Source of the DNA: CAWGOF01 sp963824225
GTDB taxonomy: Bacteria; Acidobacteriota; Polarisedimenticolia; Polarisedimenticolales; Polarisedimenticolaceae
Reading direction: 5' to 3'
NCBI GenBank assembly: GCA_963824225.1
Contig: CAWGOF010000003.1
Location: 2,790,001 to 2,854,000 of the forward strand
Length of the DNA stretch: 64,000 nt
Positions 9,318 to 18,500 of this stretch are shown piece after piece. The notes beneath the pieces were generated by a model. The model searched no databases. It was not told where the DNA came from and worked only from the letters and a program-made list of their open reading frames with translations. Both the position numbers and the translations under genes were made by a program. The stretch's first letter is position 1. Each line of letters opens with the position of its first letter.

Positions 9318-10574
9318 ATGATCGTCAAGCCGTTCCGCGGACTGCGCCCGCGCGAGGACCTGGCCAGCCGGATCCCGAGCTATCCGTACGACGTGCTGAC
9401 GTCCGCCGAGGCGCGGCAGATTGCGGCGGGCGACCCGTACTCGTTCCTCCACGTGGTGAAGGCGGAGATCGATCTCGACACCGAGATCGACCCGTACGAC
9501 GAGCGCGTGTACGCCCGCGCGGCGCACAACTTCTCGAGGATGATCGAGAACGGCTGGCTCGTGCGCGACGAGACGCCGGGCTACTACGTGTATCGACTGA
9601 CGCTCGACGGCAAGGCGCAAACCGGTCTCGTCGGCGCAGCGGCCGTGCGGGACTACGACGAGGGTCGGATCAAGCGCCACGAGCGCACGCGCCCGGAGAA
9701 GGAGACCGATCGCGTGCGGCTCAACGACGCGATCTCGGCCCATCCGGGGATCGTGTTCCTGGCCTACACGAGCTTGCCCGAGATCAACGCCCTCGTCTCG
9801 GGCGTCGTGGCCCGCGAGCCGCAGGTCCGGTTCACCGCCGCCGACGGAATCGAGCATGAGCTGTGGGTCGTCGCCGACCCCGCCGTCACGTCGCGGATCG
9901 AGGTGCTGTTCCGGCACATCCGCGTGGCGTACATCGCGGACGGGCACCATCGGGCGGCCGCGGCCGCGCGCGTGTCCGCCGAGCGCATCGCGCGGTCGCG
10001 CGGCGAGGTCGCGGACGACGCGCCAGTGCGGTATTTCCTCGCCGGGTTCTTCCCGGCCGATCAGCTGCGGATCCTCGAGTACAACCGCGTCGCGCGGGAC
10101 CTCAACGGTCTCGTGCCCGAAGAGCTGGTGTCCCGGATCCGCGAGGCCGGGTTCCACGTCAAGGCCGGCTACCGGGCCAAGCGCCCGGCGACACCCGAGA
10201 CGTTCGGGATGTACGTCGGCGGGACGTGGTACCAGCTCGCACCGCAAGCGCACCTCGTGCCTCGCGAGGATCCGGTGCGTCGTCTCGACGTGCAGATCCT
10301 GACCGACCGGATCCTCCAGCCGATCCTCGGTATCGGGGACCTGCGCACCGATCGGCGGATCGAGTTCGTCGGTGGCAGCCGTGGCGTCAGCGAGCTCGAG
10401 CGGCTCGTCGACTCGGGCGAGCACGCGGTCGCGTTCGCGCTGTACCCGACGCGTCTGACCGACGTGACCAGCGTGGCCGATGCCGGTCTCGTCTTGCCCC
10501 CGAAGAGCACGTGGTTCGAGCCCAAGCTGCGCTCGGGCATGGTGGTCCAGCTGCTCGACGGCGAAGCGCTCTGA
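9318..10574 (+). CDS. DUF1015 family protein (SerK-like fold)
   Basis: A 418-residue protein with the hallmarks of DUF1015: IPSYPYDVL near the start, KRHERTRPEKETDR, and the invariant IADGHHRAAAA. Some archaeal members of this family are ADP-dependent serine kinases and a staphylococcal relative is a free-serine kinase. For ordinary bacterial members the activity is not established, so serine phosphorylation is only a possibility. The gene is monocistronic and convergent with the PilZ gene seven bases downstream. Confidence 0.88.
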   Translation: MIVKPFRGLRPREDLASRIPSYPYDVLTSAEARQIAAGDPYSFLHVVKAEIDLDTEIDPYDERVYARAAHNFSRMIENGWLVRDETPGYYVYRLTLDGKAQTGLVGAAAVRDYDEGRIKRHERTRPEKETDRVRLNDAISAHPGIVFLAYTSLPEINALVSGVVAREPQVRFTAADGIEHELWVVADPAVTSRIEVLFRHIRVAYIADGHHRAAAAARVSAERIARSRGEVADDAPVRYFLAGFFPADQLRILEYNRVARDLNGLVPEELVSRIREAGFHVKAGYRAKRPATPETFGMYVGGTWYQLAPQAHLVPREDPVRRLDVQILTDRILQPILGIGDLRTDRRIEFVGGSRGVSELERLVDSGEHAVAFALYPTRLTDVTSVADAGLVLPPKSTWFEPKLRSGMVVQLLDGEAL

Positions 10575-10581
10575 CGCGGGC

Positions 10582-11379
10582 TCAGCCGCGGTGCTTGAGC
10601 GCCAGCCTGTGCATGAGCTTCTTGCGCACGCCGGGCTCGAGACCGGACTGGCGCAGGAGCCGGCCGATCGCCAGGTCGCTCATGCGCTGGACGACGCGAT
10701 CCGCGGTCTGGAACGGGACGCGCGGGTGCGTGCAGATCGTGCGCTGGATCTCTTCGTCCTTCGACCAGCGTACGTCGTCCGCGATCAGGTCGAGCGTCGA
10801 GGGCAGGAGGTCGGATCTCCGGAGTAGCAGCTTGATCTCGTGCGGCACCGCGTTCGCGTTTCGCGCCAGCGCTTCGAGGACCACCGGGTCGGGATCGTGG
10901 CGCAGCCACTCCCGCTCGCGCGGCCCCGCGCGCATCGCGAGCCCCATGCGATGGGGCACCGAGACCTTGCACAGCGCCGTGCGGATCGCCGCGGGCGAGC
11001 TCGCGGTGGTCAGGGCCTCGAGCGCGCCGAGCGCGGTGCCCTGGACGACCCGGGCGAGGAGGCCTTCGACCGACGCTGCCTGCTCGGGAGACAGGTTCTC
11101 GAACACGACGCCGATGCGCGAGTCCTGCCCATCCGGCTCGTCCTTGCGGAACGCGATCCGGCCGGTCAGCTCGAGCCGCAGGTCGCCCGTCGGGCTGCGA
11201 AGGGTGATCGACACGTCGGGATCCTCGATCGGCGGAAAACGTCCGACGAGCAGCACGCCCGACCGGCTCAGGTTCTCGGCGCAGCCGGCATGGTCTTCGT
11301 TCCCGAGGCGCACGGTGGCCGCGAGGGACGCCGGGAACCGGGGGGCTCTCTTTTGGTAGTTGGCCGTTGGCGCGCTCAT
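10582..11379 (-). CDS. PilZ domain protein with C-terminal helical repeats
   Basis: A 265-residue protein. Residues of about 12-115 form a PilZ-type domain (KRAPRFPASLAATV, CAENLSRSGVLLVG), the fold that usually binds cyclic di-GMP. Residues of about 170-262 hold repeated units like DPDPVVLEALARNANAVPHE, similar to leucine-rich-variant repeats. The start at 11379 is preferred because it precedes the PilZ domain directly. A TATAAT box lies upstream at 11433-11428, and a GGCGCC inverted repeat (11398-11415) lies in the leader. The combination suggests a c-di-GMP-controlled scaffold, but this is inference. Confidence 0.7.
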   Translation of the reverse strand: MSAPTANYQKRAPRFPASLAATVRLGNEDHAGCAENLSRSGVLLVGRFPPIEDPDVSITLRSPTGDLRLELTGRIAFRKDEPDGQDSRIGVVFENLSPEQAASVEGLLARVVQGTALGALEALTTASSPAAIRTALCKVSVPHRMGLAMRAGPREREWLRHDPDPVVLEALARNANAVPHEIKLLLRRSDLLPSTLDLIADDVRWSKDEEIQRTICTHPRVPFQTADRVVQRMSDLAIGRLLRQSGLEPGVRKKLMHRLALKHRG

Positions 11380-11427
11380 ACGGAAAGTTGATGTATAGGC
11401 GCCGAGAGCGGCGCCGCCAGTGTAGCA

Positions 11428-11433
11428 ATTATA
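11428..11433 (-). promoter_or_regulatory. Candidate -10 box for the PilZ gene
   Basis: A perfect TATAAT on the minus strand lies about 50 bases before the PilZ protein start in an unusually AT-rich pocket. The expected -35 position reads TGTGGC, a poor match, so strength or activator need is unclear. Confidence 0.35.
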
Positions 11434-11528
11434 AGGCGGTTGCGTAGTTGGCCACATTCAGGGTAGGATGGCGACGCTTCTACCCACCGCCCACCCGAAT
11501 GGGCGGGAATCTTTAGGTGGACCGTTAG

Positions 11529-12581
11529 GTGTCGTTCGACCTCAACGTCCCCACGTCGCCGAGGATCGAAGGGGTCGTAGCCCGCATGGAGCGCCTGAAA
11601 CGGGCGTTTCCGGGGAGACAGCCCCTCGACGATCCCCGCCTCGTCGAGCTCGAGCGCGCGGCCTCGGTCGCGAGCGTGGCGGCGAGTTGCCGGCTTTCGG
11701 GCATCAAGGTCACGAATCACGAGGCCGAGGCGGCGATTCGCGGGACGATGATCGCGCTCTCCGACGCCGAAGCGGTTCGCGGGACGATGGCCGGCCTGAG
11801 CTTTCCGCTCGGGAGCCACGGCCGCCTTCTCGCACCGGCCGACCTGGGGCTTCTGAACGCCGTTGTCAGAGGCGCCCCGGGAGCGGGATCGGTCGAGCCG
11901 AGCCCGTGGCGGACGCAGCCGTTGCACTGCGAAGCGTTCGATTGCGCGGGTCGGGCGATGGGCCGTGTGATCCCGATCCTGCCGCCGCGAATGATTCCGG
12001 AGAAGATCGAGGATCTCCTGGCCTGGTTCGAGATGGAGATGCGGGCCCCCGACCGCTCTCCCGTCCCGACGATCGGGGCGCTCGCCCTGGGCCTGATGGC
12101 GATCAGCCCGTTCGAGCGGGCGAACGGCCGGACGATCCGGACGCTGACGCGCCACCTCCTGCTGCGGGCCGGCTACTCCTACACCCCGTACGCCAGCATC
12201 GAGTGCGAGATGGAGAGCCTGCGCGAGACGTACTACGCCGCGTTCGACCAGGCCCAGGCGGGAATCTGGTCCGGCAACGCCGAGATCGAGCCGTGGCTCG
12301 ACTACTTCGCCGAGGTGCTCGATCGACACCGGGTCCGCGCCGAGTCGCGCCTGCGCGACGAGCCGGAATCGGCGGAAATGTCGCCGTTGCAGATGGCGAT
12401 CCTGACCACGGTCCGCGAGCACGGTACGGTCGACGCCGGTCTGCTCCTCAGGACCACCGGTGCCAATCGCAACACGCTCAAGGACAACCTGCGTCGGATG
12501 GTCGATCGGGGTGTTCTCGAGCGCAGCGGACAGCGCCGGACCGCGCGCTACCGTCTCGCCGTAGCGACCGCGAAACCCTGA
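11529..12581 (+). CDS. Fic-fold protein with degenerate active site and C-terminal winged helix
   Basis: A 350-residue protein with Fic architecture: an N-terminal helical region, a Fic core (about 105-260) and a C-terminal winged-helix domain (about 285-345, ILTTVREHGTVDAGLL). Active Fic AMP-transferases carry HxFx(D/E)GNGR. Here the motif reads SPFERANGR (193-201), so the catalytic His is Ser and the first Gly is Ala. The class II inhibitory motif (S/T)xxxE(G/N) is also altered, reading SCRLSG at 53-58 with Ser for Glu. The protein is therefore probably not an AMP transferase. The DNA-binding-like tail suggests a regulator. It starts with GTG. Confidence 0.75.
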   Translation: MSFDLNVPTSPRIEGVVARMERLKRAFPGRQPLDDPRLVELERAASVASVAASCRLSGIKVTNHEAEAAIRGTMIALSDAEAVRGTMAGLSFPLGSHGRLLAPADLGLLNAVVRGAPGAGSVEPSPWRTQPLHCEAFDCAGRAMGRVIPILPPRMIPEKIEDLLAWFEMEMRAPDRSPVPTIGALALGLMAISPFERANGRTIRTLTRHLLLRAGYSYTPYASIECEMESLRETYYAAFDQAQAGIWSGNAEIEPWLDYFAEVLDRHRVRAESRLRDEPESAEMSPLQMAILTTVREHGTVDAGLLLRTTGANRNTLKDNLRRMVDRGVLERSGQRRTARYRLAVATAKP

Positions 12582-12607
12582 CCGGCAGGTCAGGCCTGAT
12601 CGTCGAG

Positions 12608-14278
12608 TCAGGCCAGGGCGCGCTCGACGACCTCCCGAACCTCAGCCGCGAGATCGCGCGCACGGTCCAGGTGCTGCGTGAGCTCGTCGCGGATGCCCGT
12701 CGCCTCGGCGTCGTCTCCGAGCGCGGGCAGGTTGATCCGGACGTTGTATGCCGCGCCCTCGGCCGCGGCGAGCGCGCAGAGCCCGGCGACACCGGCGTCG
12801 CTGATCGAGGCCGGATTGCCGTCGCGTGCGGCCTCGAGCGCGAGCTCGAGCGCCTCGACCGCCCGCTCGACCACCCCGAGCGGAACCCGCGTGGCCTCGA
12901 GATCCGCCGTCCGCACCGCCGCCTGACGGGTCGCCCGTTCGGCGTCGGTCCGCGCCAGAAGGCGCCGTGCGGCAAGGACGGCGTCGAACGCTCGCGCATC
13001 CCGGTCCACGGCTTCGAGAAACCAGTCCTTCAGGATCTGGGCCCGCCGCCCCAGGCCACCCATCGCGGGCCTACGGCTCTCGAGCCCCTTCTTCGTCCAC
13101 GTGAGCGCGGCGACCATGCTCGACAGCGCCGCGGAGAGCGATCCACAGAGCGCGGCCACGCTCCCGCCCCCCGGGGCCGGCGAGTCGCTCGACAGCTCGT
13201 CCACGAGCTCGGTCAACCGGAGCGCGCGAAGCCCGGACGGCCCACCGCGGTAGCGGTACTCGATCACCTTCTGGGCCGGGTCGAACCGAGCGAGCTCGGA
13301 TAGCCCGAGCGACAGTACGGCGGCGTGGATCCGCTCGGCCTCGGGAACCCCGGTCGTGCGGCCGAGCCGGGCCAGGTAGTGATCGCCTGCCGCGAGAAGC
13401 GCATCGAGGGGCACGAGCCCGACGACCTCGCTGCCCGTGACCCGAGCCCCGATCTTCTCCGCTTCCTCGCACGCGCCGTCGAACACCGTGTGCAGGCCCG
13501 TGACCTTGTAGTTCATCAAATTGAACGACATCTGCGCTCGGCCGTACTCGGCGATGTACCAGCCGCCGCCCTGCAGCTCGCGCAGGCGCCCGGGATCTCG
13601 CAGCGCCTCGCCGTCCGGGCCCCGCACGGTCTTGCCCGCGGCGTCCTTCCTGGGCCTTCCGGTCTCCCGGAGCTCGCCGGCGATCAGGTTGGCGATCTTT
13701 CGATCGCGGGTATTGAGGTTCACGTTCCAGGCGATCAGGAACTCGCGGGCCCCGATCGCCGTCGCGCCCGCGCGGGCATGGAACCGGGCCGGACCGAAAT
13801 CGGGGACGAACGCCGGGTCGTGCAGCTTGGCTGGAAGCGCCTCGTACTCCCCCTGGCGAATGTCGGGCAGCCGTCGCCGATCGGGCCGGCGGGCCGCCTC
13901 GCCGTACAGGTACACCGGGATTCCGAGCTCGTCGCCCACGCGCTGAGCGAGCTGCTCCGCGAGCTCGACGCAGTCCCGCATCGTCGCCCCCTGCATCGGG
14001 ACGAACGGGCAGACGTCCGTGGCGCCCATGCGCGGGTGCTCGCCCCGGTGGCGCGACATGTCGATCAGCTCGGTCGCCCGGCGGATCCCGCGGAACGCGG
14101 CCTCGAGGACCGCTTCGGGCGGGCCGGCCAGCGTCACCACGGTACGGTTCGTGGCCGCCCCGGGATCCACGTCGAGGAGCGCCGCCCCCTCGACCCGCCC
14201 GATTTCGCCCGTGATCGCGTCGATGACCGCGCGATCCCGCCCCTCGCTGAAGTTCGGCACGCACTCGATGAGCTTCAT
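12608..14278 (-). CDS. ftcD: Bifunctional glutamate formimidoyltransferase / formimidoyl-THF cyclodeaminase
   Basis: A 556-residue fusion that takes the formimino group of formiminoglutamate onto tetrahydrofolate and then deaminates it to methenyl-THF, at the end of histidine breakdown. The N-terminal transferase (1 to about 325) starts with LIECVPNFSEGRD and contains the catalytic-His region RHRGEHPRMGATDVCPF. The cyclodeaminase (about 345-556) contains the SDSPAPGGGSVAAL loop. Both halves look complete. GGAGGGG precedes the ATG. No hut genes are present in the window. Confidence 0.95.
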   Translation of the reverse strand: MKLIECVPNFSEGRDRAVIDAITGEIGRVEGAALLDVDPGAATNRTVVTLAGPPEAVLEAAFRGIRRATELIDMSRHRGEHPRMGATDVCPFVPMQGATMRDCVELAEQLAQRVGDELGIPVYLYGEAARRPDRRRLPDIRQGEYEALPAKLHDPAFVPDFGPARFHARAGATAIGAREFLIAWNVNLNTRDRKIANLIAGELRETGRPRKDAAGKTVRGPDGEALRDPGRLRELQGGGWYIAEYGRAQMSFNLMNYKVTGLHTVFDGACEEAEKIGARVTGSEVVGLVPLDALLAAGDHYLARLGRTTGVPEAERIHAAVLSLGLSELARFDPAQKVIEYRYRGGPSGLRALRLTELVDELSSDSPAPGGGSVAALCGSLSAALSSMVAALTWTKKGLESRRPAMGGLGRRAQILKDWFLEAVDRDARAFDAVLAARRLLARTDAERATRQAAVRTADLEATRVPLGVVERAVEALELALEAARDGNPASISDAGVAGLCALAAAEGAAYNVRINLPALGDDAEATGIRDELTQHLDRARDLAAEVREVVERALA

Positions 14279-14377
14279 GCCCCCTCCGGGTCGGGGATTC
14301 TAGACTGGAACCGCAACCCGCCGCGGCCCGTATATGGGGTGTTCGGCGGGGAATCAAGATCGGGAGGGAGACCAGCC

Positions 14378-15577
14378 GTGAGCGACGCGCGCAAGACCTG
14401 GCTCGGAGTCATCTGTGTCCTGACGCTCGTCTGCGTCGTCGCCTCGACTCTCGGGTGCGCGCGAGACGCGACGGCCAAGGATTCGAAGGCCGGCGCTTCG
14501 GCCGAGCCGGCGAAGAACGAGAAGAAAGACGAGAAGAAGAAGGGCAAGGACGACGAGAAGAAGGAAGAAGCGGTTCCGGTCGAGGTAGTGAAGCTCGAGC
14601 GCGGGCCGATCGAGGCCGTGCTGCGCTTCTCGTCGAACCTCGAGGCCGAATCGAAGGTCCAGGTCCATTCCGAGGCCAAGCGGCTCGTGCGCGAGCTGCT
14701 GGTCGAGGAAGGCGATCGCGTGGCCAAGGGCCGCGTGCTGCTGCGGCTGCAGGACGAGGAGCAGCGCAGCGCCCTGGCCAAGGTCAAGAGCCAGCTCGAC
14801 AAGGCCGAGCGCGAGTACGTGCGCCAGCAGCAGCTGTACGAGCAGCAGCTGATCAGCGAGCAGGCGTTTGCCGATGCGACCTACGAGGTCGAGCAGCTGC
14901 GCATGACCCACGTCGATGTCGAGCGCGAGCTGAGCTATACCGAGGTCAAGGCGCCGATCGGCGGCACGGTCACGGCACGGAAGGTCAACCTGGGCGACCA
15001 GGTGCAGATCGGCCAGCACCTGTTCGACATCGTGGACTTCGATTCGCTCGTGGCCCTGGTGTTCGTACCGGAGAAGCACCTGGGTGACATGCGCTCCGGG
15101 CTTGAGGCCCGCGTTTCGGCGCAGGTCGCCGGCGGCGCGGACCACGTCGGGCGCATCAAGCGCATCGCGCCGATCGTCGACCCCAAGACCGGAACGGTCA
15201 AGGTCACGGTCGACGTATCGGGCCAGGCCGGCCTGCGGCCCGGGATGTACGTCGACGTCGAGCTCGTGACCGCGACGCGAGCCGACGCGCTGCTCGTGCC
15301 CAAGCGCGCGGTGATCTACGACAAGGACCAGATGTTCGTGTACCGGCTCGACGGCGGGAAGAGCCGCGTCGAGCGCGTGTTCATCGAGCCCCGCCTGGCA
15401 GACAAGCACAACCTCGAGCCGGCGGCGGGCCTCGCGCCGGGCGACCAGATCGTGGTCGCCGGCCAGTCCGGGCTCAAGGACGGCGCGCTCGTGTCGCTGC
15501 CCGGGGCGATCGAGAAGGACCAGTCGCTCGAGGCGGCGGACGAGGGCGGCGAGACGACCGACCGCGCCAGCCTGTGA
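14378..15577 (+). CDS. RND efflux periplasmic adaptor (membrane fusion) protein
   Basis: A 399-residue adaptor linking RND pumps to an outer-membrane channel. It starts at GTG 14378 behind GGGAGGGA. The signal peptide ends in a lipobox-like STLGC, so it is probably a lipoprotein. A very charged Lys/Glu linker (about 45-70) precedes the adaptor core. The core contains an alpha-helical hairpin (about 120-170), lipoyl halves (LVRELLVEEGDRV and APIGGTVTARKVNLGDQV) and a C-terminal beta barrel. The stop overlaps the GTG of the first permease, so the genes are co-translated. The substrate is unknown. Confidence 0.92.
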   Translation: MSDARKTWLGVICVLTLVCVVASTLGCARDATAKDSKAGASAEPAKNEKKDEKKKGKDDEKKEEAVPVEVVKLERGPIEAVLRFSSNLEAESKVQVHSEAKRLVRELLVEEGDRVAKGRVLLRLQDEEQRSALAKVKSQLDKAEREYVRQQQLYEQQLISEQAFADATYEVEQLRMTHVDVERELSYTEVKAPIGGTVTARKVNLGDQVQIGQHLFDIVDFDSLVALVFVPEKHLGDMRSGLEARVSAQVAGGADHVGRIKRIAPIVDPKTGTVKVTVDVSGQAGLRPGMYVDVELVTATRADALLVPKRAVIYDKDQMFVYRLDGGKSRVERVFIEPRLADKHNLEPAAGLAPGDQIVVAGQSGLKDGALVSLPGAIEKDQSLEAADEGGETTDRASL

Positions 15578-18500
15578 AGCTCCCGAAGGCCGACCGCACG
15601 TTCATCACGACGCGCCCGATCGCGATCCTGATGGTCGTGATGGCGACCGTGGTGTTCGGCTGGCTGTCGTACCGCCGGTTGCCCGTCACGCTGATGCCCG
15701 AGCTGAGTTATCCGACGCTGACCGTGCGCACCGAATACCCGGGCGCGGCACCGGAAGAGGTGGAGAACGACGTCAGCCGGCCGATCGAGGAGCAGGTCGG
15801 CGTCATCGGCGGGTTGAAGAAGCTCAGCAGCATCAGCCGCGCCGGGGTGTCGGACGTCGTCCTCGAGTTCGCCTGGGACACGCCGATGTCCGAGGCGACC
15901 CAGACCGTGCTCGAGAAGCTCGACCTCGTGTTCCTACCTGACGAGGCCGATCGACCGCTGATCCTGCACTACGACCCGGCGCTCGACCCGGTGCTCGAGC
16001 TCAGCCTGTCGGGACACGGCGACCGGTTCACCGGGGAAGCGGGACTGAGGCGCCTGCGCCGGCTGGCCGACCTGCGGATCAAGAAGGAGCTCGAGCCGAT
16101 CAAGGGCGTCGCGGCCGTGCGCGTGCGCGGCGGGCTCGAGGAGGAGATCCAGGTCCTGCTCGACGAGGACGCGCTCCTGGGCACCGGGATCTCGATCCAG
16201 CAGGTGATCGACCGGCTGGCCCAGGAGAACATCAACGTCGCCGGCGGCACGCTGAAGGAAGGGCGCATCGAGTACCTGGTGCGCACGCTCAACGAGTACG
16301 AGGATATCGGGCAGATCGAATCGACGATCGTCGCGACGCGTGACGGACGCGACGTCCGCGTGGGCGACATCGGCCGCGTCGAGCGGTCGCACAAGGACCG
16401 CGAGATCGTCACGCGAGCCGATGGCGGCGAGAGCATCCAGATCGAGATCTTCAAGGAAGGGGACGCGAACCTCGTGGCCCTGGCCAAGCGGGTGCACGAG
16501 GCGCTCGGAGAGTTCGACCCCGACCGCGAGGCTGCGGCCGCAGCGGCGGCGGACGCGAAGCCGGCCGGGCCCGCTCCGCGCGGCCCGAGCGGGCTGATCG
16601 AGCAGATCTGGAAGGACGAGGGGGCGAAGCTCCAGCTCGTCGCCGATCGCTCGGTGTTCGTCGAGAGCAGCATCGACGAGGTCGTTGGCGCCGCGGTGTC
16701 GGGCGGACTGCTGGCGGTGCTCGTCCTGTACCTGTTCCTGCGCAACCTGGCGAGCACGGCGATCATCGCCGTCGGCATCCCGGTGGCCCTGCTCGTGACG
16801 TTCGCCCCGCTGCACCTCCTGGGCGTGTCGCTCAACGTCATGTCGCTCGGCGGGCTCGCGCTCGGTGTGGGCATGCTCGTCGACTCGTCGATCGTCGTCC
16901 TGGAGTCGATCTATCGACGGCGCGAGGACGGGGACGACCCGATCACGGCGGTCGAGCGCGGCACGTCCGAGGTGCGGGGCGCGGTGTGGGCGTCGTCCCT
17001 GGCGTCGGTCGCCGTGTTCTTCCCCATGGTGTTCGTCGAGGGGATCGCGGGGCAGGCGTTCGGCGATCTCGGCCTCGCGGTCGTCGTGTCCCAGCTCATG
17101 GCCACCGCCGCTGCGGTCTACTTCCTGCCGATGCTCGTCGCCCGCGCGGGCCTCGGCCTCGGCGTGTCGGGTGCCGTGGGTCTCGTCCTCACGCTCATCT
17201 CGCTCTCGGCCGCCTCGCCGCGCGTAGGGCGGACGGCGATGCTCGTCCTGCTCGCGCTTCTCGTCATCGGGCTCGTCGCCGGGATCGTTCGGGCGTGGCG
17301 CGCGCGGGGCACGGACGAGGCCCGGGTCGACGGCCTCTATCGCTGGGCTGCGCTGGGGCGCTTGCTCTCGTCGATCGGCGTCCCGTCCCGGCTGTTCGGG
17401 CGAATGGTCCGCTGGCCGCTCGCCGGTCGTGCGCGCATCGTGCGGCTCGTCCTCCTGCCCGTCGTGTGGCTCCTCGCCCCCATCGTCGCGCTCGTCGGGT
17501 GGATCTACGTGATCGGAATTCGGTTCCTCCTCGGTACCGTGTTCGAGTGGGTCCTGGGGAAGCCGATCCTCCTGAGCTTCCACGGACTGACCGGACTGTC
17601 GCGCGGGACCGTCCCGTTCCTCGGCCGCGCGTTCGCGGCGGTGGTCTGGCTGCCGCTGCGCCTGACGGGCGCCGCGATGTCGTGGCTCGAGACGATGTAC
17701 CCGCGTGTCCTGCGCCCGGCGCTCGCGCACCCCGGGCTGATCGCCGTCGTCGTTGTCGCCTGCTTCGGGATCACGTGGCGCGTCGCGCGGACGCTCGACA
17801 GCGAGCTGTTGCCCGAGGTGCACCAGGGCGAGTTCTCGGTCGAGGTCCAGCTCCCGGTCGGCACGCCGGTCGAGACGACCGAGTCGCTCGTCGCGCCGAT
17901 CGAGCGCGCGATCCTCGAGCACGAGGACGCGATCCGCTCGCTGATCCTGACCGTCGGCTATGACCCGGCGAACACCCAGAGATCGGACGAGGGCGAGCAC
18001 ACGGCGCGGTTCAAGATCCTCCTGACCGAGGCGTACCGCGAGCCGGCGCAGGAGCAGCGGCTGATCGACGGCCTCCGCCGGTCGCTCGCCGCCGTCCCGG
18101 ATCTGAAGGCCCGCGTCGTCCGACCGGTGCTGTTCAGCTTCAAGACGCCGATCGAGGTCGAGGTGCACGGCAACGACCTCGCGCGCCTCAAGGACGTGGC
18201 CGACGAGGTGCAGGCCCGAATGGAGGGGTTGCCGGAGCTGGCCGACGTCGAGACCACGCTCCACAGCGGCGCGCCCGAGGTCCAGATCGTGTACGACCGG
18301 GACCGGGTCGCGCGGTACGGGTTGAACGTCCGCGACGTCGCGCGTCTCGTGCGCGACAAGGTCCAGGGGCACGAGGCCACACGGTTCAACCTCCACGACC
18401 GGCGCATTCCGATCGTCGTGCGCCTGGACCTCGCGGACCGCGAGACCGTGGAGGACGTTCGGGCGATCGTCGTGAACCCGGGCGGCGACCGTCCGATCGA

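Noticed and set aside
15934..18396. An 820-codon minus-strand frame opposite the first RND permease
   Set aside because: Same reason: low-complexity composition, no start signal or known motif, fully inside a real gene.
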